A stretch of 64,000 nucleotides of DNA from assembly GCF_030077735.1 (NCBI RefSeq), contig NZ_JASJEU010000022.1, positions 186,001 through 250,000 of the forward strand, read 5' to 3'. Below are positions 25,975 to 34,525 of the stretch, in pieces (within the stretch, counting starts at the first letter, position 1; every line of letters starts with the position of its first letter). A model generated the notes under the pieces. That model searched no databases, was not told the origin of the DNA, and was given only the letters and a program-made list of their open reading frames with translations. A program made the position numbers and the translations under genes. The DNA is from Gordonibacter faecis (GTDB taxonomy: Bacteria; Actinomycetota; Coriobacteriia; Coriobacteriales; Eggerthellaceae).

Positions 25975-26223
25975 CTAGCGTGCTTCCTTATCATCTGATG
26001 AATCAATAACGAGAGCTCTCTTTGTCAGTTCGTCGGCGGGTACCAGTGCCAGCTTGTAGCCGCACACGTCAGCCATGCGGGCCATGGTATCGCAGCGCGG
26101 TACGCTGCCTCGGCTGGCACCATTGTTAATGTAGTTCGCACTTTTGCCAAGTGCCTTGCTTATGGCATAAAGGGTAATGCCGCTATCTTTGCTCATCGCC
26201 CGCACTGCGCTGTAAGCATCCAT
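25975..26223 (-). CDS. Small XRE-type helix-turn-helix protein
   Basis: An 82-residue protein, MDAYSAVRAMSKDSGITLYA..., whose pattern (ITLYAISKALGKSANYINNG) matches a Cro/C1-type helix-turn-helix. Start at 26223: AGGAGA precedes it, and a good promoter lies upstream (TTGATA at 26274-26279 and TATATT at 26252-26257 on this strand, 16-bp spacer). It may be a phage-derived or toxin-antitoxin-type regulator; no partner is certain. Confidence 0.75.
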   Translation of the reverse strand: MDAYSAVRAMSKDSGITLYAISKALGKSANYINNGASRGSVPRCDTMARMADVCGYKLALVPADELTKRALVIDSSDDKEAR

Positions 26224-26251
26224 ACTTGTATCTCCTATCGTTACACGATGC

Positions 26252-26279
26252 AATATACCATAAAGTGTATATGTATCAA
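26252..26279 (-). promoter_or_regulatory. Promoter of the XRE-type gene
   Basis: Read on the minus strand: TTGATA, 16-bp spacer, TATATT. It lies 29 bp upstream of the ATG in an AT-rich stretch. Confidence 0.65.
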
Positions 26280-26445
26280 TTTGTGTAGGTATCATGTATC
26301 TGATAAGTACGCTAGTGAATATGCATACCTTTTAGAGTAGTATTGACCTATCGAAAGGTTGCTGGCACTCCGTGGACGCTTGGGAGGATTACAGGCGAGC
26401 GCCGCAGTTCTATCACCTAACACACAAAACCTTTCTAGAACAATC

Positions 26446-26472
26446 AAAAAGACCCCGCATAAAGCGAGGGTC
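26446..26472 (-). terminator. Terminator-like hairpin (minus strand)
   Basis: On the minus strand GACCCTCGC pairs with GCGGGGTC and is followed by TTTTT. No minus-strand gene upstream is supported, so its client is unknown. A second hairpin with 10-bp arms (26480-26489 and 26508-26517) lies just before the SD of the next plus-strand gene. Confidence 0.5.
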
Positions 26473-26536
26473 AAAAGCCCCCGGCGCTGTACGCCCCAGA
26501 AAAAGCTCAGCGCCGGGAAACCGAAAGGAGTATAGC

Positions 26537-26833
26537 ATGGCGAAGGGGAGAAAGTATGTGCGCGCGTCTGTGAGATTTGCGGATAAGTTGGGGATGCTGA
26601 CGGACGAGACAGAGGATGTTGCTCAGGGGCTCAGGTGCGTACGAACGGCATTAGGGCACGATGACGCGGAATGCGATGACTATATCCGCGGACAAGTGAA
26701 TGTTTTACTTGCAACCGCCGAGGATGCGTCAACAAAAGCCTCCAGCCTCACCGAGGAAGTAGAGAGATATTTGGCAATTCTTCGGCAGGAGAGGCAAGAA
26801 GCAACGGCGCGGAAACAAAATAAAAATGCATAG
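26537..26833 (+). CDS. Small hypothetical helical protein
   Basis: A 98-residue protein of unknown function, mostly helical and charged, with a possible coiled coil in its last third (SSLTEEVERYLAILRQERQEA). AAAGGAG lies before the ATG, and a perfect 10-bp hairpin lies in the leader. A following hairpin at ~26844-26868 may end the transcript. With the neighbouring XRE-type gene it looks like a small accessory module of AT-richer composition than the surroundings. Confidence 0.6.
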   Translation: MAKGRKYVRASVRFADKLGMLTDETEDVAQGLRCVRTALGHDDAECDDYIRGQVNVLLATAEDASTKASSLTEEVERYLAILRQERQEATARKQNKNA

Positions 26834-26877
26834 CCAGTGTGCTTCCCCATACGTGTAACTCGTACGGGGTTGTCGCT

Positions 26878-26994
26878 ATGGAGCAACCACGAGCGCTCGA
26901 CCTCGAAGCACGCAACCCTACCTTCATCGAAAGCGCAGCCCACCACCAAGAATTCATGCGCGCCGTACGCGAATGCCTAAAATCATTCTTCTAA
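26878..26994 (+). CDS. Possible 38-residue ORF
   Basis: ATG to TAA encoding MEQPRALDLEARNPTF... with Cys and Phe at the end. The SD is weak (GGGGT). It is not recognised and could be the remnant of a longer gene. Low confidence. Confidence 0.25.
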   Translation: MEQPRALDLEARNPTFIESAAHHQEFMRAVRECLKSFF

Positions 26995-27107
26995 ACCGAA
27001 AAAGTACTAGCCTTTTCAGACGTTCTTTTCCTCAAATTACCTAGTTATGAAACACCGGCGGCCTGTGGGGGCCGCCAGTGGGGAGGGTTTGGATTTTGGG
27101 GTTGGGG

Positions 27108-28076
27108 TTAGGCTACTAGTTCGGGCTCCTCTTCGGGGGTGGGGTTGGGGGTGGAGGTTTGTTTGGGGTCGGTTAGTTTGAGGGAGATTGACTTGGTGGG
27201 GCAGTTTTCTACGCAGTCGAGGCAGAATGTGCAGGACTCCAGGGTTGCTTTTGCAGGGTTTGCCACGTTAATGTCCTCGGGGCAGACGGTGGAACAGGTG
27301 TGACAGCCCTCGCGCGAGATGCACGTTGCGCAGTTCGCCTGCGGACGCACGCCGAAGCCCAGCTTAGCGCGCAGTTTACCCATGAGACCGAAGAAGAAAC
27401 CGAGCGGGCACACGGCCGAACACCAACGCTTGAACAGGAACAACTCCGCCAGCAACATGAGCGGGAAGATGATGAGTTCCCAACCGGGCTGCAGCAGCAC
27501 AAACACACGGTTGAGCGCCCACAGCGTACCGAACACCAAGCCAATGGGGCACAGCAGACAGAACACGGGGAACTTCACGGCGAACGACACCACCAAAAGC
27601 ACGGCCAACACAATGCCTTGCGTTTTCAGGCTAACCGTTTCGCCCGCGCACGAGGCGCAACCGGCAGTTTTGGCCGGAGCGGCAACAGCAGCGGAACCAC
27701 TCGCGTTGGCGTCCGCACTTCCCTCAGCAATCGCCGCTTTCGCCAGAGCATCTTCACCTTCCACATCCTTGCCACTGCGACCAAGAATGCCGCGGGGCGT
27801 GTGACCACCAAAGATGTTCTTCAACAGTTGCGAAGGGCACACCCATGAGCAGAAGGCGCGACCCAGCAGAAACACTACAACCAGCACCACCAGCACGCCG
27901 GGAAGCAGTTGCCATGGAATACTGCCCGACGCGGCTGCTATCTGGGTGAACCCGACGGGACAGAGCGCACACAACGTGCCGATGGCCGCGCCGCCGCCCA
28001 GATGCGCGCACACCACTGCCGCCACGAGCACGGCCGTGGCCACAAGAATGCGGATGGTCTTGTTACGCGTTTTCAT
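27108..28076 (-). CDS. NapH-like membrane quinol dehydrogenase with 4Fe-4S sites
   Basis: A 322-residue membrane iron-sulphur protein. It has four or more membrane helices, the NapH/RdxA-type motifs CxxxxC-P (CALCPVG, CSWVCPSQ, CLLCPIG, CSAVCPLG), and a C-terminal double ferredoxin region (CATCISREGCHTCSTVCPEDI and CTFCLDCVENCP). A ~55-residue Ala-rich insertion follows the second motif. Family members oxidise menaquinol and pass electrons through NapG-type proteins to a periplasmic reductase. Start at 28076 (MKTRNKT), overlapping the NapG-like gene by 14 bases. It is the last gene of reductase operon 1. Confidence 0.85.
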   Translation of the reverse strand: MKTRNKTIRILVATAVLVAAVVCAHLGGGAAIGTLCALCPVGFTQIAAASGSIPWQLLPGVLVVLVVVFLLGRAFCSWVCPSQLLKNIFGGHTPRGILGRSGKDVEGEDALAKAAIAEGSADANASGSAAVAAPAKTAGCASCAGETVSLKTQGIVLAVLLVVSFAVKFPVFCLLCPIGLVFGTLWALNRVFVLLQPGWELIIFPLMLLAELFLFKRWCSAVCPLGFFFGLMGKLRAKLGFGVRPQANCATCISREGCHTCSTVCPEDINVANPAKATLESCTFCLDCVENCPTKSISLKLTDPKQTSTPNPTPEEEPELVA

Positions 28077-28827
28077 GCAACGCCCCCTTGCCCTCGGCCG
28101 AGCGCGTGTTGTCAGGCCCGTCCGGATGAATACCCTTGCTGTGCGGCGCGACTGGTTGCGCGGCGGGCGCAGTGCGCCCGGCTTCAAGTTCGGCACTCAT
28201 CACCGCACCTAGCAGCTGCGCAGCCTCGCTCGCACGCGACACCACCACGATGCCCTTCTCGGCCACGCTGGCGTCATAGGCGCGCAGCGACGCCGAGGGG
28301 CACACCTGCTCGCACTTGCCACAGCCGTCGCAGAAATCCGGGTGCACCACGGGGCGATCATGATCATCCAACGTGATAGCTCCTTCAACAGGGCATTCAT
28401 CCTTGCACACCGTGCAGCCAGCCCAATCCCAGGCCACGCACGCATCCTTCACTACTACGGCAACGCCCAAGTCGCGCTCGGCTTCGCCGCCGTAAGATAG
28501 CGCGCCCGTGGGACACGCATCCACACACTTCATGCAGAAGTCGCAAAAACCATTTGCGAACGCGAGCGTCGGCGTGCCGTAGGCCACAATGCTTTCGGAC
28601 AGGGGCGCCGGCGTGATGATGCCATAGGGACACGCTTGCAGGCAGCGGTCACAGCGGTTGCACGCTGCCACCAGCTTGACGTTCGACGTCGTTCCCGGCG
28701 GGCGCACAAACGCCTGATCAGCCTGTCCCGTCACCGCACCAAACCCGCCGACGCCCACCAGCGCTGCGCCCACGGCCCCCGCAGCCAGAAACCCTCGCCG
28801 CGTGATCTCTTCCGCCACCTCTATCAT
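28063..28827 (-). CDS. NapG-like Tat-exported ferredoxin (four 4Fe-4S clusters)
   Basis: A 254-residue protein with a Tat signal (EITRRGFLAAGAVGAAL) and four cysteine clusters: CNRCDRCLQACP, CDFCMKCVDACP, a third with CTVCKDECP, and CDGCGKCEQVCP. This is the NapG/MauM ferredoxin type that carries electrons between a NapH-like quinol dehydrogenase (next gene, overlapping) and a periplasmic reductase. The C-terminal ~50 residues are a low-complexity tail. The SD is GAGGGG, close to the ATG. Confidence 0.88.
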   Translation of the reverse strand: MIEVAEEITRRGFLAAGAVGAALVGVGGFGAVTGQADQAFVRPPGTTSNVKLVAACNRCDRCLQACPYGIITPAPLSESIVAYGTPTLAFANGFCDFCMKCVDACPTGALSYGGEAERDLGVAVVVKDACVAWDWAGCTVCKDECPVEGAITLDDHDRPVVHPDFCDGCGKCEQVCPSASLRAYDASVAEKGIVVVSRASEAAQLLGAVMSAELEAGRTAPAAQPVAPHSKGIHPDGPDNTRSAEGKGALHENA

Positions 28828-28866
28828 CCCCTCATAATTACGTTCGCGAACGTTCCGCGAAACGTC

Positions 28867-29544
28867 CTATTCCACAACCTCGGCCACGGCCTCGGCATCG
28901 GCCTGCAGGTAGGCCTCGGTAAAGTTGGCCAGGTGCTCGTAGAACCCACCCTCGGCAGCCGCGCGCATGTCCTTCGCGAACAGCGGCACCCAGTTCAACA
29001 GGTGCTCGCGCACAAACGACAGTTGATCGCGCAGCGACGCCTCAGCCGCGTTCTCATCGCCGGCACGCAGCGCCTCCACGGCGCGCTCGCACAGCTTCGC
29101 CAAAAACGCCAGCTCAACGGCCAGATGATCTTCCGGCTCCTTGAAGTCAGGGTTTTTCGCGAACTGAGCCTCTCGGTACAAGCCCAGGACCTGGCTATAG
29201 GCGTCCTGCATCATGAGGCCGCCCTCACTCGTGTACACCGACTCATACGGAAACGCCTTCTGCGCCGAACGCGGTCCCATACCGAAGAACACGCGGTTGA
29301 ACACCACCGCCAACTGCTCCAACTTCGCTTCATCGCAGTCCGCGAGGTCAGCCTTCAAGGCCGTGAACCCCTGAACAAGCGCTTTGTCGTCAGACTGAAG
29401 CTCCGCACGCGACACCAGGTCGGCCGCAAAGTTCGCGTCAATCTCAGTCTCGAAGCAGCGCGACAGCAGCAGGTAAACGCGCTCGCGATTCTCGCAAAAC
29501 TCAATCAGGTTCTCCGCCAACTCGGCAGGCATCGTCTCAGTCAT
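28867..29544 (-). CDS. TorD/DmsD-family molybdoenzyme chaperone
   Basis: A 225-residue all-helical protein of the TorD family, with the characteristic FPYESVYTSEGGLM and EPEDHLAVELAFLAKL motifs. It binds the Tat signal and apo-form of the catalytic subunit and helps cofactor insertion. It lies between the A-B-C subunit genes and the NapG/H-like genes of operon 1, so its client is the 31293-34202 enzyme. A 305-bp highly structured gap separates it from the C-subunit gene. Confidence 0.9.
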   Translation of the reverse strand: MTETMPAELAENLIEFCENRERVYLLLSRCFETEIDANFAADLVSRAELQSDDKALVQGFTALKADLADCDEAKLEQLAVVFNRVFFGMGPRSAQKAFPYESVYTSEGGLMMQDAYSQVLGLYREAQFAKNPDFKEPEDHLAVELAFLAKLCERAVEALRAGDENAAEASLRDQLSFVREHLLNWVPLFAKDMRAAAEGGFYEHLANFTEAYLQADAEAVAEVVE

Positions 29545-29606
29545 TCATGTACTCCTTCGCATCATCCGCCACAACTCAAGCTGCGCGGCATTCGTCATCG
29601 GCCGTC

Positions 29607-29655
29607 CCCCGTAGCGGAACGCAATCGGGAGGGAGAACTGCGTTCCGCCACGGGG
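29607..29655. repeat. 17-bp-stem hairpin in the torD leader
   Basis: The arms 29607-29623 (CCCCGTAGCGGAACGCA) and 29639-29655 pair over 17 bp with one G-U. The 15-nt loop contains GGGAGGGAG on the plus strand. It is the first of three strong hairpins in this gap. Confidence 0.7.
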
Positions 29656-29693
29656 CGCGCCCGACGTACTTTTTACACATTGTATTTAACTAA

Positions 29694-29840
29694 GGAACCG
29701 AAGAAGCGGGGTGCGCCGCGAGATTCCGCAGGAGCCGAACAGCCCAGTGGGCTGTTCGTGCGACCTCAGGACTGCCCGAGCGCCGTGCCCCGCTTCTCCG
29801 GTTCCGGGCAGGTTGACCGCACGCTGCAATCAACCTGCCC
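29694..29840. ncRNA. Compound hairpin RNA structure, unassigned class
   Basis: An 18-bp outer stem (29694-29711 with 29788-29805, one G-U) encloses a perfect 10-bp hairpin (CGAACAGCCC 29736-29745 with GGGCTGTTCG 29749-29758) and further pairing. Next to it is an 11-bp hairpin (GGGCAGGTTGA 29806-29816 with TCAACCTGCCC 29830-29840). On the minus (operon) strand a TACAAT -10-like box (29679-29684) follows. It could be a terminator or attenuator between C-subunit and TorD genes, or a stability element; it matches no RNA class I can recall. Confidence 0.45.
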
Positions 29841-29849
29841 GTACACAGC

Positions 29850-30716
29850 CTACCGGTAAATAAACTGCTCGACGCTTGTGCCCACGCCGTACATGATGAT
29901 GCGCAGAACCACCGCACCCACCACAGAGCACGCGCACGCCGCGAACAAATAACCAGCCAGGTTCTTCGGTGCCGAAAGCTCGGTGCTCTTCCCCACCGAC
30001 TTCATCGCCACCAGCGTCAGCGCAACCGGCAGGGCCAGGCCTACCACAACCACGCCCAGCCAGAATGCCAGCGCCAAGTCGCCCGAGATCAAACGCCCGA
30101 TGGAGCGCGATTCTGCCTGGTACGGAGCCATCGCAATCCACGCGACGTAGGCCAGCGACAGCACCACCATGGCAACAACGCCCACCAGCGCCAGCTTCAC
30201 CGCGAACGCGGCTTCGTCGGCCTTGCCGCGCAGCACCACGAGGGCCGCCATCAGCGTCATGCCAATGCCCAGACCACTGCCCAAGAACATGAGCGGCAAC
30301 GTGAAGCTATCCCATGCGGGACGGGCAGCAATCAGGTACGATGCGCCAGCCACCACGGGAAGCACCAGGCCCAACACGGCACCGATGATGCCAAACACCT
30401 TGGAAGCGCCCGGGTAGTCCTTCTTCGCCAACACGAGGTACACCAAAGACACAATGCCCATGATGGCCACGGTGAACAGCTCTTTCGACAGGCCAGAGCC
30501 CAGGTTACCCAGCAGGTGCGTCGCGCGCTCCGGGTGCCCCATGTGTAGCACCGACACGCAACCGCCCACAGCCAAGCATACAAACGCAATCAGAGCGCCC
30601 AGGAATCGTACGTCCTTGAACTTGCCCTTGATCTCGCCCACGCCCAGGAACACAAAGCATCCCGAGGTCACACCCAACAGCACACTAAAGATAAGAAGGG
30701 GCCACTGAATATCCAT
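29850..30716 (-). CDS. DmsC-type membrane anchor subunit
   Basis: A 288-residue polytopic protein with eight or nine membrane helices, of the DmsC family that anchors DMSO-reductase-type enzymes and oxidises menaquinol. Characteristic are the start MDIQWPLLIFSVLLGVTSGCFVF and the SVLHMGHPERATHLLGN stretch between helices. It follows the Fe-S subunit gene after 2 bases and completes an A-B-C enzyme. Because the operon also encodes NapG/H-like proteins, two quinol routes may feed the enzyme. Confidence 0.88.
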   Translation of the reverse strand: MDIQWPLLIFSVLLGVTSGCFVFLGVGEIKGKFKDVRFLGALIAFVCLAVGGCVSVLHMGHPERATHLLGNLGSGLSKELFTVAIMGIVSLVYLVLAKKDYPGASKVFGIIGAVLGLVLPVVAGASYLIAARPAWDSFTLPLMFLGSGLGIGMTLMAALVVLRGKADEAAFAVKLALVGVVAMVVLSLAYVAWIAMAPYQAESRSIGRLISGDLALAFWLGVVVVGLALPVALTLVAMKSVGKSTELSAPKNLAGYLFAACACSVVGAVVLRIIMYGVGTSVEQFIYR

Positions 30717-30718
30717 GC

Positions 30719-31291
30719 TTACTCATCCCCTTTCCAGGTGCACTTGTCCAAGCCGTAGGTCACGCCGGGATGGTTCCCCACGTCCTTCAGCTTGTAGGTC
30801 TTCTTCTTGGCAATCATCTTCGACACGTCGGACTCGGGGTCGTCCATATCGCCGAACAGGCGGGCCTGACCGGGGCAGTGTTTCACACACGCCGGCTTGT
30901 CGCCCTTGTCGATGAGGTGCGCGCACATCGTGCACTTCTCGATGACGCCCTTGTCCTTGGCCTCGTCGTACGTACGCACGCCGTACGGGCAGGCCATGAC
31001 GCAGTACTGGCAGCCGATGCACTTGGAGTGGTCAACCAGCACCACGCCGTCGTCGCGCTTGTAGGACGCGCCGGTGGGGCACACGCTTACGCACTCGGGG
31101 TTGTCGCAGTGCTGGCACGCCACGGGCAGGTAGTACATCTCCAGGTCAGGGTACGTGCCGGACGGGCCCACGGTCAGCACCTTGTTGTAGTAGGTGCCCA
31201 GGCCAACGTTGTTCTCCTGCTTGCATACCACGGCGCAGGAGTGGCAGCCGATGCAGCTATCCAGATCGATTGCAATAATGTTGCGCGTCAT
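30719..31291 (-). CDS. DmsB-type 4Fe-4S electron-transfer subunit
   Basis: A 190-residue ferredoxin-like subunit with four cysteine groups: CIGCHSCAVVCK, CQHCDNPECVSVCP, CIGCQYCVMACP and CTMCAHLIDKGDKPACVKHCP, for four 4Fe-4S clusters. It wires the catalytic subunit to the membrane anchor. Start at 31291 (MTRNIIAIDLD), one base after the stop of the catalytic gene. Confidence 0.93.
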   Translation of the reverse strand: MTRNIIAIDLDSCIGCHSCAVVCKQENNVGLGTYYNKVLTVGPSGTYPDLEMYYLPVACQHCDNPECVSVCPTGASYKRDDGVVLVDHSKCIGCQYCVMACPYGVRTYDEAKDKGVIEKCTMCAHLIDKGDKPACVKHCPGQARLFGDMDDPESDVSKMIAKKKTYKLKDVGNHPGVTYGLDKCTWKGDE

Positions 31292-31292
31292 G

Positions 31293-34202
31293 CTACGCCA
31301 CACCTCCCTTCACGGTCACTTGCGTGACGCCGTTCTGCTGATCGTCCGCAGCAATCGCGTCGGCGCTCATTGGCAAGAAAATCTTCAAGTCCTCTTCGTT
31401 CATGCAAATGTTGTCGGGCGCACCCTCTTCGGCCTTGTAGATCTTGCACAGGCCGCCGAAGTTGTCGGTGCCCACAGCGGGGTCGTAGGGACCGTTGTTC
31501 TCGAACAGAATGTTGCAGTTCGAGTCCAGCGCGCCGTGCAAGTCGTCGGTGGCCTCGCGCTCGGGGAACCACCAGTCGTGCTCGACGTGAATCATGCCGG
31601 GTTTGATGGCCTCAGTCAGGTTCGCGCGCTGGCGAATCTTGTCGACGTAGGTCTGAATCCACACCCAATCGTCCTGCTCAATGCCGTGTTCGGCGGCGGT
31701 GGCGGGGTTGATGTCCACCGTCGGGAACATGTGCACCTCGCGCATCCACGGCGAGTTGCGGTACTCGGTGTGGAAGAACGCGTGGCTGCGGCCGCCCGTG
31801 ATCAGCGTGTAGGGATAGTCTTCCAGCAGGTCGGGGCGCGACAGCTTCGTGATAGGCGGCTCGATGTACATGGGCAGCGGGCCGTTGCCGTACAGCAGCA
31901 GGTCCTCCGACCACATTTCCATCTTGCCGTTGTCAGACTGCGGGTGACCAGGGATAACCTTGCCGTCCGGCGTCTTGGTGCCGGGGAAGCGGTACACGCT
32001 GCCCATCTTGTTGCCGCGATACATGGTGTTGAAGCCGGGGCGGAAGTCGCTCGTCTTGCGCATGAAGCCCGTCTCGTACTTCGGTGCCTGCTTCACGGTG
32101 GCCATTTCCACGCCGGTCACACTGATGCGCTCGCGGAAGTCCTCGAAGCTCGCGCACGACAGCTGCGGCGGCAGAGTCTCGGGGCCCTTCACCATGTAAT
32201 CGAAGAACTCGTACTTGTCCTTCCAGTACATATCCACGTCCATGTACTTCGCGAATTCGAAGCAAATGTCCATGTCATCCTTGCACTCGCCCAGCGGCTC
32301 GTGGAACGGCTGACGAATGAGGTAGGTGTGGCTGGTCGGGTAGCCGTGGCCGGAGTGCGCCCACTCCACGCGGTCAACCTCGTTGGGGTGCGCGGCCGGC
32401 AAAATGATGTCGGCGAGCTCGCCCGAGGGGGTCATGTAAATGTCCACGTTCACGAAGAAGTCCAGGTTCTTGAAGCCCTCGATGATTTCCTTGCCACCCT
32501 CAATGGACAGGATGGGTTCGGAGGTCTGCTGCCAGTAGCCGTGAATCTGGAAGGGGTCGCCCTGCGCCATAGCCTTCGTGGTTGCCGCGCCGAAGCCGCC
32601 CTGCTGGCCGTAGATGACCTGGCCGCCGGAGTTCTGCGTGGTTTCCTTCAACTCGCCGGTGGCATCGTCGGCCACAAGAATCTGCTGGTAGCCGGTGTTC
32701 TGGCACACGGACAGCTTCTTGATGTTCATGGCCGTTTCCTTGCGGCGCTTGCCCATGCGGCCTTCCTTGTTCGGCACGACGTCGAACATGAAGGAGTCGT
32801 AGCCGGTGGCGGGCTCGCGGCCGATGTTCTGGCCGCCCTTCGAGTCGAAGTTGCCGGCCAGCGCCATCATGATGGTGAACGCCTGCGAGATGCCGGAAGT
32901 GTTGATGGAGAATTCCACCTTCTGGCCGCGCGTGAAGCACGCGTGCGGGCTGGCGTCGATGTAGGCGGTGATGGCCTCGCGGATTTTACCTTCGTCCAGT
33001 TCGCAGAATTCGGCGGCACGCTCGATGGTCCACGGGGTGACGTGCTCCACCAGAATGTCCCAGCTCGTGCGGTACTTCTTGCCGTTGATTTCACGCGTGC
33101 CGGACAGCGCGGGCTTTGCGTCTTCCACAATGTTGCCGGCTTCGTCCAGCCACTTGAAGGCCTTCGGACCGCCCACGCCCTTCGCGTTCTGCCAGTCGCC
33201 CGACCAGAAAATCAGCTGGTCATGCGCTTCATCCCACGCGGGGTACAGCTCTTCGTTGCCGCCTTCTTTAATCATGGATTCGCGCAGCTGGTAACCCGTG
33301 CCCTCTTCGTCGATGAAGAACGGGGCGTTGGTGTAGAAACGCGCGAAGTCCGTGGCGCACTTGTCCGAGTGGATGATCTCGTTGATGAACGCCAGCACCA
33401 GCGCCATGTCCGAACCCGGACGGATGGGCAGCCAGATGTCGGCCTTGCTGGCCGTGCAGGTGTAGCGCGGATCGACGCAGATCACCTTCGCGCCACGCTC
33501 CTGCGCGCGCTTCACAGTGAGCCAGTCGTAGTAGCCGCGGCTGCGCTCCTGACGGCACCAAATAAGGATGCAGTCCGTGTTATTGCCGTCCCAGCCGGTG
33601 TACTGCGTTTCATCGCCGTACAGGCGCTGGCTGGTGAAGTACGAGCCTACCCAGCACAGGTTGCCCACGCCGAACGTGGCCGTGGAGCCCAGCTCAAGCC
33701 ACAGTTTGTTGATGGCCTGGAACTGCAGCATGTCGCGGCCGGTGCCGTACTGGTGGGCAATGGTGTGCCACCCGTACTTCTCGCCGATTTCGGTGAAGCG
33801 GTCGCGCGCCTCTTCGTAGGCTTCTTCCCAGGTGATGCGCTTCCACTGGCCGGAGCCCTTCTCGCCCACGCGCTTTTGCGGGTAGCGCACGCGCAGCGGG
33901 TTGTACAGCTCCTGCGGAATGGCGAAGCAGCGCCCGCACAGGGTGCCTTCGCTGAACAGGTCGGGGTTGCCCTCGATCTTCATCAGGCGTCCGTCCTTGA
34001 CGTGCCCGAACAGCGCGCAGCGGCCATAGCACTGGCGGCATGCGCTCGGGATGATTTTCACGTCGTCGGACGAGGTCGCCTTCGCGCCGTTTGCTGCGTC
34101 GTCCGCGAAAGCCGTGGCGGCCTGCGAACCCAGCAGCAGCGACGAGGCGGTCGCGACGGCCGAAGCCTTCACGAAGCCTCGGCGGCTCATCTTAAGTGAC
34201 AT
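31293..34202 (-). CDS. Molybdopterin-dependent respiratory reductase, catalytic subunit (DMSO reductase superfamily)
   Basis: A 969-residue Tat-exported enzyme (SRRGFVKASAVATASSLLLG). The N-terminal 4Fe-4S motif is C55-x2-C58-x3-C62-x26-C89. GVGNLCWVGS places C183 where the Mo ligand normally lies, which would suggest a Cys-ligated enzyme; this is inferred. Later blocks (DPRYTCTASKADIWLPIRPGSD, TPSGELADIILPAAHPNEVD, and the C-terminal ALDSNCNILFENNGPYDPAVGT) fit the superfamily. The substrate is unknown. AGGAGGAGGAG precedes the ATG at 34202. It leads a six-gene operon (A, B, C, TorD, NapG-like, NapH-like) divergent from a MarR regulator. Confidence 0.92.
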   Translation of the reverse strand: MSLKMSRRGFVKASAVATASSLLLGSQAATAFADDAANGAKATSSDDVKIIPSACRQCYGRCALFGHVKDGRLMKIEGNPDLFSEGTLCGRCFAIPQELYNPLRVRYPQKRVGEKGSGQWKRITWEEAYEEARDRFTEIGEKYGWHTIAHQYGTGRDMLQFQAINKLWLELGSTATFGVGNLCWVGSYFTSQRLYGDETQYTGWDGNNTDCILIWCRQERSRGYYDWLTVKRAQERGAKVICVDPRYTCTASKADIWLPIRPGSDMALVLAFINEIIHSDKCATDFARFYTNAPFFIDEEGTGYQLRESMIKEGGNEELYPAWDEAHDQLIFWSGDWQNAKGVGGPKAFKWLDEAGNIVEDAKPALSGTREINGKKYRTSWDILVEHVTPWTIERAAEFCELDEGKIREAITAYIDASPHACFTRGQKVEFSINTSGISQAFTIMMALAGNFDSKGGQNIGREPATGYDSFMFDVVPNKEGRMGKRRKETAMNIKKLSVCQNTGYQQILVADDATGELKETTQNSGGQVIYGQQGGFGAATTKAMAQGDPFQIHGYWQQTSEPILSIEGGKEIIEGFKNLDFFVNVDIYMTPSGELADIILPAAHPNEVDRVEWAHSGHGYPTSHTYLIRQPFHEPLGECKDDMDICFEFAKYMDVDMYWKDKYEFFDYMVKGPETLPPQLSCASFEDFRERISVTGVEMATVKQAPKYETGFMRKTSDFRPGFNTMYRGNKMGSVYRFPGTKTPDGKVIPGHPQSDNGKMEMWSEDLLLYGNGPLPMYIEPPITKLSRPDLLEDYPYTLITGGRSHAFFHTEYRNSPWMREVHMFPTVDINPATAAEHGIEQDDWVWIQTYVDKIRQRANLTEAIKPGMIHVEHDWWFPEREATDDLHGALDSNCNILFENNGPYDPAVGTDNFGGLCKIYKAEEGAPDNICMNEEDLKIFLPMSADAIAADDQQNGVTQVTVKGGVA

Positions 34203-34497
34203 CTCTCCTCCTCCTTTTGCCTCTTGTTGACAAGTGTTGCCTGGGGAGAAGGGGAAGGCGCGCGAGCGATGCGCAGGTGGGGAATGCAGGCGGGCCGCGA
34301 CGTTGGTGCGGCGCATTGTCGGGGTTCGCGGGCGCAATGTGCGTGCGATCCCTTTGCCAGCTGGCGGCGTGCGTGTGGCGCTTGGGATGCGCATTCTGCG
34401 TACCTACCCCGTGCGTCGCCGCACCTTGTAACTCCCCCGGTTGCGCGCCCCTCGCGCGCTTCCCTCTCCTCCTTGCAGCAATTTACTTGCATAGCTA

Positions 34498-34525
34498 ATT
34501 ATATTGTGCACAACTATTAGTGCAA
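34498..34525 (-). promoter_or_regulatory. Operon 1 promoter with embedded palindromic operator
   Basis: On the minus strand: TTGCAC (34520-34525), 16-bp spacer, TATAAT (34498-34503). The spacer contains the perfect palindrome TTGTGCACAA (34504-34513). A related AGTGCA-type half lies at 34572. This is well placed for a repressor, most simply the divergent MarR protein. The remainder of the 34203-34898 gap shows no gene. Confidence 0.6.

Noticed and set aside
26680..26949. 89-codon minus-strand ORF opposite the 98-residue gene
   Set aside because: Although a minus-strand terminator lies beyond it, it has no SD and Cys/Ser-rich shadow composition.
29694..29805. Structured RNA considered as tRNA-Sec, SRP RNA or a Moco riboswitch
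   Set aside because: No cloverleaf or UCA anticodon, no SRP apical GGAA motif, and no match I could make to the Moco consensus; left as unassigned.
31194..34199. A ~1000-codon open frame on the plus strand opposite the molybdoenzyme catalytic gene
   Set aside because: It mirrors the codon structure of the real Tat/Fe-S/Mo gene on the other strand and shows no domain motif; long antisense frames are expected in high-GC genes.
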